The translations under genes and the position numbers were made by a program. Source: Candidatus Levyibacteriota bacterium (GTDB taxonomy: Bacteria > Patescibacteriota > Microgenomatia > Levybacterales > UBA12049). Taken from it: a stretch of DNA of 38,675 nucleotides. Within the stretch, counting starts at the first letter, position 1, and each line of letters opens with the position of its first letter. The notes beneath the pieces were generated by a model. The model was not told the DNA's origin. It saw only the letters and a list, made by a program, of their open reading frames with translations, and made no database searches. Positions 26,313-33,241 of the stretch are shown here, in pieces. The DNA is taken from NCBI GenBank assembly GCA_016199085.1, contig JACQHJ010000003.1, positions 1 to 38,675 of the forward strand, in the 5' to 3' direction.

Positions 26313-27836
26313 TTATCTTGGAATAACCTGATACAAACGGTAGAAGGAATCTCTGTCTCCCTGCCTAACCTCAAACACCAGTTTTAAAGGAAAATCCTGA
26401 GGCATTACCTGAAGTTCTTTTTGATAGAAAATAAAATAGGTTGGCATTTTTTTGGACATTTCTAAAACTTCTTTAGAAACATTGTCAACCGGCCAATATC
26501 CCTTTATGGTTATATTTTTATTATTAATTAAATATAATTCCATTGCTTGTGGCATTAAACCAAACGTTCCCTGCGTTGCCACAAATATTTTTTGTGTTTT
26601 TGCCTTATCTCTAAAAAATTCAACGCTTTCCTTAACCCCCCATCCTGCTGCCCAACTGTTTATATATTGCCTGTTATCGGCATATGCAATTTTTGAATTA
26701 ATTGGGGAAGCGGCAAATTGTAGACAAACAAACAGAGGATAGGAAACAAATAATGCCGTAAGAACAATTGTATAGACAGTCTTTGGTAAACTTAATTTAA
26801 TTCTCTTTTCCATAAAAGAAATTAGCTCTTCAAGTCCCAATGCCGCCAGTGGTAAAAGCATTAAGCTCATAAAGAAAATAAATCTTGGAAAGATAATCCT
26901 TCCAAAGAGTGCAAGTGCCACAAAGGGAAGAGCAAAATAAAGTGTTAGAAATATTTTTTCTTTTGTGAATTTGGTTATTAATAAATAAGAAACGGCAATA
27001 AGAATTATATATGGAATATTTAAATACTCAAAAAGCCAGCTAAGGAGTCCATAAAGATTTCCTATAAAAAATGTGAATGGATGTTGTAGCCATTCATTAA
27101 GAGGATAGACAAAGATTGCGTTTTTGAGGGTAATCATTTCAAAAAGCGGAGACAGTCTTAGAACATTATAAAGTCCATAGGCGATTGCCACACCAAAGCC
27201 TGTAAATAGAACCCACCTGAGAATTCTATTTCCAACTGGTTTTTTCTTGAAATCAAACAAAAGCAATGTAAAGGGCAAAAGATAAATACTGAAAAAATTA
27301 GCTGTTTTGGTAAGAACTCCGGCTGCAATAACAAAACCTAATGTATAAGCAATATCTAATCTTACTTTCCTAACCAAAAGTACTGAAAAATAAGTAGCCC
27401 AGACAAAAAATGTCCCCACCATACTGTCATACAATGCCATTCTGTCCAAAACTTGCGCAAACGGATAAAAGATATAGATGATTGAAGCTAAAAACGCTAC
27501 CCTTTTATTTTTAAATAACTCATAGGTTAGGACAAAGACACCAATCATTGTGAAAAATCCGCTCACAACAGACACAAGCCTTGCGGCAATCAGCGGATCA
27601 TTGATAAATTTCATAGTCAAAATTGCCGCCCAGACAAACATAGGTTGTTTGCCGTCAGTCAGGGATATAAATCTCCAAGCAGAATCGTTTAAAGCAATCT
27701 GTGCCCACCTCGTGTAGATAGCCTCATCCGTAAACATCGGGAGATTGCCAATAAATACTAGTCTTAGAAGAAAGTATGAAGCTATTAAGAGAATACTTAG
27801 TAGTATCTCGTTTCGAAATTTGAATAAAAACTTCAT
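26313..27836 (-). CDS. GT39/ArnT-like membrane glycosyltransferase, divergent subtype
   Basis: The 507-residue protein has MFTDEAIYTRWAQIAL with D37-E38 in the first loop and LTDGKQPMFVW (K63, Q64, P65), then AARLVSVVSGFFTMIGVF. This is the classical ArnT/PMT_2 arrangement and less like the other GT39 copies of the window. About eleven helices follow, then a short C-terminal domain of about 100 residues. Its own promoter lies at 27843-27871 with the -10 box 6 bases from the ATG, so it is probably transcribed both alone (leaderless) and by read-through from the gene at 27868. Confidence 0.87.
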   Translation of the reverse strand: MKFLFKFRNEILLSILLIASYFLLRLVFIGNLPMFTDEAIYTRWAQIALNDSAWRFISLTDGKQPMFVWAAILTMKFINDPLIAARLVSVVSGFFTMIGVFVLTYELFKNKRVAFLASIIYIFYPFAQVLDRMALYDSMVGTFFVWATYFSVLLVRKVRLDIAYTLGFVIAAGVLTKTANFFSIYLLPFTLLLFDFKKKPVGNRILRWVLFTGFGVAIAYGLYNVLRLSPLFEMITLKNAIFVYPLNEWLQHPFTFFIGNLYGLLSWLFEYLNIPYIILIAVSYLLITKFTKEKIFLTLYFALPFVALALFGRIIFPRFIFFMSLMLLPLAALGLEELISFMEKRIKLSLPKTVYTIVLTALFVSYPLFVCLQFAASPINSKIAYADNRQYINSWAAGWGVKESVEFFRDKAKTQKIFVATQGTFGLMPQAMELYLINNKNITIKGYWPVDNVSKEVLEMSKKMPTYFIFYQKELQVMPQDFPLKLVFEVRQGDRDSFYRLYQVIPR

Positions 27837-27842
27837 ATAAAG

Positions 27843-27871
27843 ATTATATTCTAAGAAAGAGTTGCAATCAA
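27843..27871 (-). promoter_or_regulatory. Sigma-70-type leaderless promoter of the gene at 26313-27836
   Basis: The leftward strand reads TTGATT (27871-27866), a 17-base spacer and a perfect TATAAT (27848-27843), then 6 bases to the ATG at 27836. The -35 box overlaps the stop codon of the upstream gene. Confidence 0.7.
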
Positions 27872-29049
27872 TGCTTTGGGGAAAATCTGTTTATTAAGTA
27901 AAATAGCACTGTTGTAAAAAGCATAATCAATAATCCCCCGTATACAATGTTTCCAGCTACTTCCGGGTAGTCTTTTGCATAATCTGTCATATAAACATAA
28001 GCTACGTACAAAGCTGTTAGAAAGATTGAGGATATAAGGGTTGGAATAAAGATATAATATTTTCTTGATATAAATGCTCCCATACTAATCGGAAAAATAA
28101 GATACCATGGTTGAAAAGTTGTTCTAAGCGTTGCAAAGATAACTGCTACCAAAGACAGGACAACCGACAATAAAAATATACTTTCCCACGGAATTTTTTT
28201 ACTTGTCCTCTCCAGATAATAAATTAAACCGAAAACTGGAAGTAAAGCTCCTGTTGAAAACTTAATTCCGATTGAGAAAATTAAGGATACAAATGACAAG
28301 ATTTTTCTTTTAACTAAATAGAGATAGATTGCCAAAAGTGCAAAAAATACTAGCGGGAAATCATTGTGTGCGGAAACTAACCCTTCAATTAAGACAAGCG
28401 GGTTAAAAGCAAAGAAAACCGTATTAAAAATTGCACTGCCTGGAAAAAGAATTTTAGATATTTTATAAATTAGATAAACGCTTCCAAGATATGTTAAGCC
28501 TATTAGTAATTTGAAAAGGAAAAATGTTGGCAGGAAGAAATTAAGCCCAATAAAAGACAAAGGGACTGTCAGGATTAACCAGCTTGGACCATATGGGTAA
28601 AGTCTATGAGTCCAGCGCATAAAGTTAAGCATAGGATCCTGGACAAAGTCCAAAGGCTTATGTAAATACGGGTTTTGCCCATAATGAGTCAGTATCTTGG
28701 CGTCAAAAATATAATTAAATAAATCATAAGAAAAAGCGTTATAAGAAAAAACCAAAATTATAAATGTTACAAGGACCAAAATCTTTGTGGAAGAAAGCTT
28801 CAGTTTATCTTTTTTTGCCAAATACAAAAAGGAGAGATAGAAAACAAATAAAAGTACGGCAATAACGGAAAATATTGCAGAAGAAAGTGGCCTATTGAAA
28901 AAACCAAGATATTGAAATTGTTTTTGGAGTATTTGCCAAAAAGAACTTTGGGAAAGCGTTAGGCTTAAATCAACCTGGGTAAAGCTAAATAAGAATAAAG
29001 CAAAGACTACTATTATATAGGAGAAGAGGAAAAGAGAAAGTCTTTTCAT
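27868..29049 (-). CDS. GT-C mannosyltransferase-like membrane protein (MptB/GT87-like)
   Basis: The 393-residue polytopic protein has YDLFNYIFDAKILTHYGQNP in an early loop, RLYPYGPSWLILTVPLSF, FNPLVLIEGLVSAHNDFPLV and then helices with GIKFSTGALLPVFGLIYY. The order of acidic loop, YGP motif and a conserved HND at a helix start is typical of polyprenyl-phosphomannose-dependent alpha-mannosyltransferases of the GT87/MptB type. It overlaps the upstream ALG5-like GT2 by ATGA. A pair made of a lipid-phosphate-sugar synthase followed by a GT-C user of that sugar fits well. Confidence 0.82.
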   Translation of the reverse strand: MKRLSLFLFSYIIVVFALFLFSFTQVDLSLTLSQSSFWQILQKQFQYLGFFNRPLSSAIFSVIAVLLFVFYLSFLYLAKKDKLKLSSTKILVLVTFIILVFSYNAFSYDLFNYIFDAKILTHYGQNPYLHKPLDFVQDPMLNFMRWTHRLYPYGPSWLILTVPLSFIGLNFFLPTFFLFKLLIGLTYLGSVYLIYKISKILFPGSAIFNTVFFAFNPLVLIEGLVSAHNDFPLVFFALLAIYLYLVKRKILSFVSLIFSIGIKFSTGALLPVFGLIYYLERTSKKIPWESIFLLSVVLSLVAVIFATLRTTFQPWYLIFPISMGAFISRKYYIFIPTLISSIFLTALYVAYVYMTDYAKDYPEVAGNIVYGGLLIMLFTTVLFYLINRFSPKH

Positions 29050-29804
29050 AAATTATTGTATTTTCCGCTTAAAGAATTCATCCTTATACGGACAAGGTCC
29101 TGAACAGCTTCTATGGAATCTTTAATAGGACTCACTCTTCGTGATTCAACGTATAGCCACTCAACGGCAACTTCCTTTATCTTGTATCCCATTTTTTCCG
29201 CAAGATACAAAAGTTCAACGTCAAAGCCCGCTTTTACAGACGACCCATGTATTTTTGTGTAGCCCCTATGCAAAGTTTTTATCTTAGAAAAAAGATCGTC
29301 TGATGCATCTTTTCTAAATAACTTAAAACCACACTGCGTATCGTTAATCCCCCTAACTCCTACAACAATTGATCGCAAAACCATCATTCCCTTTGCCATC
29401 AGTAACCTTGTCCAGGGTGCCCCTTTTCTCTGTGAATTTCTGCTTCCGATTACAATGTCGAATTTTTTCGTAAAAGGCAACAGATTGCTTACCTCCTCAA
29501 TTGGCGTAGCCTGGTCCATATCGGTAAATAAGACGTATTCACCTTTTGCAGAAAGCATTCCGGCAGTTACGGCTCCGGCTTTTCCTAAATGCTCAATTTT
29601 TATTATCCTAAATTCTGGACTTTCTTTTATAAATCTTTCTACGTATTCAATGCTTCCATCATCTGATCCGTCATCAACGACAATTACCTCATAATTAAAC
29701 TTTTGTCTTTTTAGGAAATGTTCAACCCTATCCAAGACGCCTTTTCGAAGATTTGTCATTTCGTTATACGAAGGGATTACGACTGAAAGGTATATTTTGT
29801 CCAC
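29046..29804 (-). CDS. GT2 polyprenyl-phosphate glucose/mannose synthase-like (ALG5/DPM1 type), GTG start
   Basis: The 252-residue protein has SVVIPSYNEMTNLRKG, VIVVDDGSDDGS, HLGKAGAVTAGMLSAKGEYV, FTDMDQATPIEE, IGSRNSQRKGAPW, GINDTQCGFKLFRKDA and FDVELLYLAEKMGYKIKEV. The TDMDQATP and CGFKLF motifs are those of ALG5-type dolichyl-phosphate glucosyltransferases and bacterial homologs. The start is GTG at 29804; the next in-frame Met lies inside the conserved N-terminal strand-helix region. A perfect -10 box stands 6 bases upstream, so the mRNA should be leaderless with GTG at its end. Confidence 0.88.
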   Translation of the reverse strand: MDKIYLSVVIPSYNEMTNLRKGVLDRVEHFLKRQKFNYEVIVVDDGSDDGSIEYVERFIKESPEFRIIKIEHLGKAGAVTAGMLSAKGEYVLFTDMDQATPIEEVSNLLPFTKKFDIVIGSRNSQRKGAPWTRLLMAKGMMVLRSIVVGVRGINDTQCGFKLFRKDASDDLFSKIKTLHRGYTKIHGSSVKAGFDVELLYLAEKMGYKIKEVAVEWLYVESRRVSPIKDSIEAVQDLVRIRMNSLSGKYNNL

Positions 29805-29810
29805 ACAAAG

Positions 29811-29839
29811 ATTATAGCGAAAAAGTAATGACTAAACAA
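29811..29839 (-). promoter_or_regulatory. Sigma-70-type leaderless promoter of the ALG5-like gene
   Basis: TTGTTT (29839-29834), a 17-base spacer and a perfect TATAAT (29816-29811) are followed by CTTTGT and the GTG start. The six bases after the -10 are nearly the same as at 27836 (CTTTAT). Confidence 0.7.
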
Positions 29840-29852
29840 ATTCTTAATTAGA

Positions 29853-30236
29853 TTAACCGGGGACGTAGCGGCAGACCGAATGAATTCTGACTCTATCTCC
29901 CGCTCTTGTTACTGCATCAAAGATACAAACAGGTGGAGAATCTTTGGTAATTGGAAATACACTGATTTCATGCCTTAACGCAACATTAGAACCAGGCTGC
30001 ATATCTTCAAGTCTATATGTTTCATACCTAGGAGATCCATCCATACCAAGTACGACCCTATGAAACGTATTTCCCGTAGTTATCTCAAGCCTACCCTCTA
30101 CTGTGTCGTTTGGCCCGAGAATTTTAGGTGCTGTTTTGCCATAATATCTCCCCTCTGCAATTTCTCTTGCAATATGATCTACCCTTTCAATAGGTACGAT
30201 AAGAGAAGGTATTAATCGAATGTTTTCTATAGGCAT
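29853..30236 (-). CDS. Hypothetical soluble protein, 127 residues
   Basis: I do not recognise a family. The protein has no signal peptide or membrane segment. It begins with MPIENIRLIPSLIVPIERV, has a basic middle part, and a C-terminal half with alternating hydrophobic residues (NTFHRVVLGMDG, NVALRHEISVFPI, RVRIHSVCRYVPG) that suggests a beta-rich fold. It has two cysteines near the end. The start is supported by a perfect -10 box 8 bases upstream of the ATG, and it is flanked by the GT2 gene and the divergent tRNA. Its style (charged, soluble, short) resembles the other small orphans at 30610 and 31255 rather than the glycan genes. Confidence 0.7.
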   Translation of the reverse strand: MPIENIRLIPSLIVPIERVDHIAREIAEGRYYGKTAPKILGPNDTVEGRLEITTGNTFHRVVLGMDGSPRYETYRLEDMQPGSNVALRHEISVFPITKDSPPVCIFDAVTRAGDRVRIHSVCRYVPG

Positions 30237-30244
30237 AGTTATGA

Positions 30245-30273
30245 ATTATACCTGTAAGCAGAGCTTGATTCAA
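30245..30273 (-). promoter_or_regulatory. Sigma-70-type leaderless promoter of the 127-residue protein
   Basis: TTGAAT (30273-30268), a 17-base spacer and a perfect TATAAT (30250-30245) are followed by 8 bases and the ATG at 30236. It lies back to back with the tRNA promoter. Confidence 0.7.
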
Positions 30274-30279
30274 GAATTG

Positions 30280-30308
30280 TTGTTTGACAAGCATATTTGA
30301 GGTAAAAT
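30280..30308 (+). promoter_or_regulatory. Probable promoter of tRNA-Glu
   Basis: TAAAAT at 30303-30308 lies 8 bases before the tRNA. TTGTTT stands 17 bases upstream of it, and an overlapping consensus TTGACA (30284-30289) would leave only 13 bases. TTGTTT is also the -35 box used by the ALG5-like gene. Confidence 0.5.
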
Positions 30309-30316
30309 AAGCGTAT

Positions 30317-30390
30317 GCCGCCATCGTCTAGTGGCCTAGGACGTCGGATTCTCATTCCGAAAATCGCGGGTTCAACTCCCGCTGGCGGTA
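30317..30390 (+). tRNA. tRNA-Glu (anticodon CTC)
   Basis: The 74-base sequence folds into a full cloverleaf: acceptor GCCGCCA with TGGCGGT (first pair G-U) and discriminator A, D arm containing TAGTGGCCTAGGA, anticodon stem TCGGA/TCCGA with loop TTCTCAT and anticodon CTC at 30351-30353, and T arm GCGGG-TTCAACT-CCCGC. It should read GAG codons. The 3' CCA is not encoded, so it must be added by a CCA-adding enzyme. Confidence 0.95.
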
Positions 30391-30609
30391 CTCAATGGGA
30401 TAGCGACCCAAAAAGCTTTCTTTTAGCCTCGAATTAAGGTTCGACCTAAAATTTAATACTCCTGAGGTCTTGAAGCTAATTTGATTTGACGTCAATGGGA
30501 ATCGAAACCAGAATAGGGTTCTTGACTTTTCACAATGTTCCTAGTTCCTAGCGTACTAGGAACTTTAAATATGAGGTTGACGTCAGATAAAATCAATAAC
30601 TTTCATTTA
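30391..30609. other. Non-coding stretch with short direct repeats, palindromes and hairpins
   Basis: There is no gene in these 219 bases. TCAATGGGA occurs twice exactly 100 bases apart (30392 and 30492). The palindrome TGACGTCA occurs twice (30487-30494 and 30578-30585), the first inside the longer palindrome TTGACGTCAA. A hairpin with two 5- to 6-base stem segments covers 30421-30451, and a perfect 9-base stem covers 30543-30564. The role is unknown: a small RNA downstream of the tRNA, a regulatory site, or a decayed mobile element are all possible. Confidence 0.45.
30543..30564 (+). terminator. Perfect 9-bp hairpin, possible terminator of the tRNA transcript
   Basis: AGTTCCTAG and CTAGGAACT pair perfectly around the loop CGTA, followed rightward by TTAAAT. 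The T-run is short, so a Rho-independent terminator is only possible. The left arm includes one of two tandem TTCCTAG units (30538-30544 and 30545-30551). Confidence 0.35.
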
Positions 30610-31212
30610 TTAATGGATTAAGGGTTTATCAGTCTCACTTACAACGTCATACCAGATATTAGGCAGCATAACGATATTATCCCTTACCTCTACCCGTCTA
30701 ATCTCCTGTTTGTCTCCGTTTTGATCTTCTATAGACACTGTTGCAGTTTCAAACTTAGGCGTTTTGTACTCAAAAATTACTCTTTGTATATCCGATGCAT
30801 TTAATGTTCCTTCATCTTCTAATCCAACTGCTATTGCATTAATCTCATCTTTTTTGGCGGCTGCGGCAATTCTTGCTGGGCCAATCAACGAATCAGGATT
30901 ATAGCCCATTGCCCAAACAATGTTTAAGTCATGCGATGTTCCCCGAGGACCTAAAACAGCATGGGGCCCAACTGCTGCTATAGGGTCCGGTCTCCCATCG
31001 GGTTCTGTCGTCCCTAAAGCATTACCACTTGGAATAATAGTTGCTTTTTTTGTTTTTCCCAAAGCAGTATGTATTCCTTCATGAATAGCAACTTCATCCT
31101 TGGGTAATCTTTTTGGCATTAGGTTTTCACCTTTTGCAGTTAAGATCATGTTGTTTATCACAAACCTTTTATCTATGCCAAAATTCATTCCAGCCTCAAT
31201 TAGTCTATTCAT
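30610..31212 (-). CDS. Stand-alone M41 (FtsH peptidase domain)-like protein
   Basis: The protein is 200 residues from the ATG at 31212; a TTG two codons upstream is less likely. EVAIHEGIHTALG (residues 40-52) holds a zinc HExxH motif, followed by ATIIPSGNALGTTEPDG, which matches the 'IIPRG-ALG-T' strand after the FtsH motif. Later, RIAAAAKKDEINAIAVG and GTLNASDIQRV match the FtsH segment in which an Asp is the third zinc ligand (here D141). The AAA+ and membrane parts of FtsH are absent. By family it would be a zinc metalloprotease in the cytoplasm; without an unfoldase it might cleave flexible substrates or be a remodelled domain. The C-terminal 55 residues look beta-rich and are not FtsH-like. 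Confidence 0.65.
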   Translation of the reverse strand: MNRLIEAGMNFGIDKRFVINNMILTAKGENLMPKRLPKDEVAIHEGIHTALGKTKKATIIPSGNALGTTEPDGRPDPIAAVGPHAVLGPRGTSHDLNIVWAMGYNPDSLIGPARIAAAAKKDEINAIAVGLEDEGTLNASDIQRVIFEYKTPKFETATVSIEDQNGDKQEIRRVEVRDNIVMLPNIWYDVVSETDKPLIH

Positions 31213-31220
31213 GGTCAAAT

Positions 31221-31248
31221 TTTATAATTTTTAGAGGTTAAATTGCAA
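31221..31248 (-). promoter_or_regulatory. Leaderless promoter of the M41-like gene
   Basis: TTGCAA (31248-31243), a 16-base spacer and TATAAA (31226-31221) are followed by 8 bases and the ATG at 31212. Confidence 0.55.
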
Positions 31249-31254
31249 ACTAAA

Positions 31255-31476
31255 CTATATCCCAACAGGAGGTCTATGACTTGTCCTTCCACTTGATGAA
31301 AGAAGACGCGTTAATCTTCTATCATTTTGCACTATTCCTGCCCTATATTCTCTCCACTCTCTTCTTTCTCCTTCTGTACGAAAATCATGCCTTACATAAA
31401 TTCTGAAAAAATCTTTTACCTGTTGAGGGGGAGATGGAATAATATCTCCACTGCAAGTTTCAATAATTGCTGACAT
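31255..31476 (-). CDS. Small basic hypothetical protein, 73 residues
   Basis: From the ATG at 31476 the protein begins MSAIIETCSGDIIPSPPQQV and continues with an arginine- and glutamate-rich middle (RHDFRTEGERREWREYRAG) and a basic C-terminus. No family is recognised; the composition suggests a small soluble, possibly nucleic-acid-binding protein. The frame could extend to a GTG at 31491, but that would overlap the -10 box, so the ATG is preferred. A near-consensus promoter directly upstream is the best evidence that the gene is real. Confidence 0.6.
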   Translation of the reverse strand: MSAIIETCSGDIIPSPPQQVKDFFRIYVRHDFRTEGERREWREYRAGIVQNDRRLTRLLSSSGRTSHRPPVGI

Positions 31477-31482
31477 GGTTTT

Positions 31483-31510
31483 AATATACACCCTTTTATT
31501 GGCTTGTCAA
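31483..31510 (-). promoter_or_regulatory. Sigma-70-type leaderless promoter of the 73-residue protein
   Basis: A consensus TTGACA (31510-31505), a 16-base spacer and TATATT (31488-31483) are followed by AAAACC and the ATG at 31476. The -35 box begins 4 bases after the stop codon of the dipZ gene. Confidence 0.7.
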
Positions 31511-31513
31511 TAG

Positions 31514-33241
31514 TTAGCCAAAGGTAAATGCAAAAGCTTGTATGCCACTATCTTCAAATTCAAGTTTTAAAATATGCGTTCCTGTATTTCCTTTTAAATC
31601 AATAATGTTATATAACCTGTCTGTATCTATTGTTATTTCTCCGTCTTTAACATCAGTTCCAGCATTTTCCTCATCAACCAACTTACCATCTAGAAAGACT
31701 TTTACTTTTGAACTTTTATTAATACCCGGTCTTAGAACCAAAAATACTTTATCTGCATAAAAATTGTAATTCAAAACGCTGTCTTTTATTGTTACCGCGT
31801 TTTCATCTTCAATCCTCCATCCCCCTGAAAGACTAAAAGTATTTGGAGAAAGGTTTTCAGATAGGGCTAAATCGTAAGAACCGCTGACAAGATTACCTGA
31901 AGGGTAATAATACTGCATTCTTTTGGAACCTAAATAAGTTTCTGGAGAAAGTCTGGTAGTTGGTGTCTCATCTGGCATTTCTTCAATTTTTGTACTAATA
32001 TTTTTTCCAGCCTGTTTTAGAAGAAGCTGAATAGCCATTTCCATTTCTTCATACTCACCCTCTCCGAAATGAAACTTTCTGATATTGCCATTAGTATCTA
32101 TTAAATACTTTGCCGGCCAATACTGGTTTGAATAATTTTCCCAGGTCGCATAATCATTGTCTTGGGCGACAGGATATGTAATATTGTATTGTTTAATTGC
32201 ATTTTCAACGTTTTTTGTATCTTTTTCAAATTCAAACTCAGGAGTATGAATTCCAAGTACGACAAAGCCTTCATCTTTGTATTTTTCATACCAGCTTGTT
32301 ACATGCGGGAGAGTCCTTATGCAGTTAATACACGTATATGTCCAGAAATCTACCAAAACAACCTTTCCTTTTAAGTCTCTTAAAGTTAAAGGCTTGGAAT
32401 TTAACCAGTTACTTATTCCAATAATTTCCGGTGCTTTGACGTTTACGTTTAGAAGTCCGCTTGTATCCGGAATAATTGAGGTCTTATTATTTTTAATTAA
32501 ATCAAGCTCCTTTTTTACGCTTTCATTACTTTCAAGACTGACGATAAAATTGCCGTATGAGGGGAAAAGATCTAAAAGCTTTGCCTGCAAAACCTTGTCG
32601 TAATTTGTGGCAATTAAAACTGCAGAAATAATCATAACTACTCCGAAAATCTGCTGAATTCTTCCCGTATATTTTGATAAAACTCTGGATCTTGTAAAAA
32701 TATGCTTCCCAAGAGTTGCAAAAATAAAAAGAGGGATACCTACTCCCAAGATGTAGAAAAAAGTTACCAAAAAGATTCCTAAGTTAACTGACCCTGTTGC
32801 GGCCAGAGTTGCAATAGTTGCAAGAATCGGTCCTGCACAAGGCGTCCAGACAATACCCAGTGAAAGACCTGTGATAAAACCAGACCAAAAACCAGGATGA
32901 TTTGAAGTACCTACAAAATTAAAGTTAGAACTAAGTCTACTGACAAAACCTTCGAGTATTTGGGAGAGTTTTGGAATAATAAGAGTAAATCCTAAAAGCC
33001 CTATTATAAAAACCGCAAAGTATCTTAAGATTTCAGGATCAAACGGAATAATCTTTACAATATAGGAAATACTTAAAGTTAAAAGGCCAAAGGAAAGCAT
33101 AATTCCAAGAGTGATTCCCAAAGGTTTTCTATGACCGCCAGTTGTAGTTGAAGACAAAATTATTGGAAGAAGCGGCCATATGCATGGCGCAAATATAGTA
33201 ACCAAGCCTGATATGAAAGCGAAAATAAAGAGTATTCCCAT
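31514..33241 (-). CDS. dipZ: DipZ-like protein: CcdA membrane domain, thioredoxin domain, C-terminal beta domain
   Basis: The 575-residue protein has three parts. Residues 1-215 form a CcdA/DsbD-type membrane domain with its two redox cysteines in FAPCIWPLLP (C20) and VWTPCAGP (C135). Residues 265-400 form a thioredoxin domain with WTYTCINCIRTLP (C304 and C307), the DipZ-type active site. Residues 430-575 form a beta-sandwich (YLGSKRMQYYYPSG, GGWRIEDENA, VFLDGKLV) known from mycobacterial DipZ. By family it carries electrons from cytoplasmic thioredoxin across the membrane to reduce disulfides of exported proteins. It follows the thioredoxin gene with no spacer. The start ATG at 33241 is unambiguous. 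Confidence 0.9.
   Translation of the reverse strand: MGILFIFAFISGLVTIFAPCIWPLLPIILSSTTTGGHRKPLGITLGIMLSFGLLTLSISYIVKIIPFDPEILRYFAVFIIGLLGFTLIIPKLSQILEGFVSRLSSNFNFVGTSNHPGFWSGFITGLSLGIVWTPCAGPILATIATLAATGSVNLGIFLVTFFYILGVGIPLFIFATLGKHIFTRSRVLSKYTGRIQQIFGVVMIISAVLIATNYDKVLQAKLLDLFPSYGNFIVSLESNESVKKELDLIKNNKTSIIPDTSGLLNVNVKAPEIIGISNWLNSKPLTLRDLKGKVVLVDFWTYTCINCIRTLPHVTSWYEKYKDEGFVVLGIHTPEFEFEKDTKNVENAIKQYNITYPVAQDNDYATWENYSNQYWPAKYLIDTNGNIRKFHFGEGEYEEMEMAIQLLLKQAGKNISTKIEEMPDETPTTRLSPETYLGSKRMQYYYPSGNLVSGSYDLALSENLSPNTFSLSGGWRIEDENAVTIKDSVLNYNFYADKVFLVLRPGINKSSKVKVFLDGKLVDEENAGTDVKDGEITIDTDRLYNIIDLKGNTGTHILKLEFEDSGIQAFAFTFG

Noticed and set aside
645-29804. Classical Wzx/Wzy O-antigen or capsule operon
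   Set aside because: Only the flippase fits; no Wzy, Wzz, initiating transferase or nucleotide-sugar genes are recognised in the window.
30392-30585. CRISPR-like array
   Set aside because: The repeats are only 7 to 9 bases, of different kinds and too few; no cas genes are present.
30317-30609. tRNA-Glu as an integration (att) site
   Set aside because: I looked for a repeat of the tRNA 3' end nearby and found none, and no integrase gene is present.
30610-31212. Fragment of a broken ftsH gene
   Set aside because: The frame is intact with its own promoter and start, and there is no AAA+ remnant upstream or downstream; the C-terminal part differs from FtsH.
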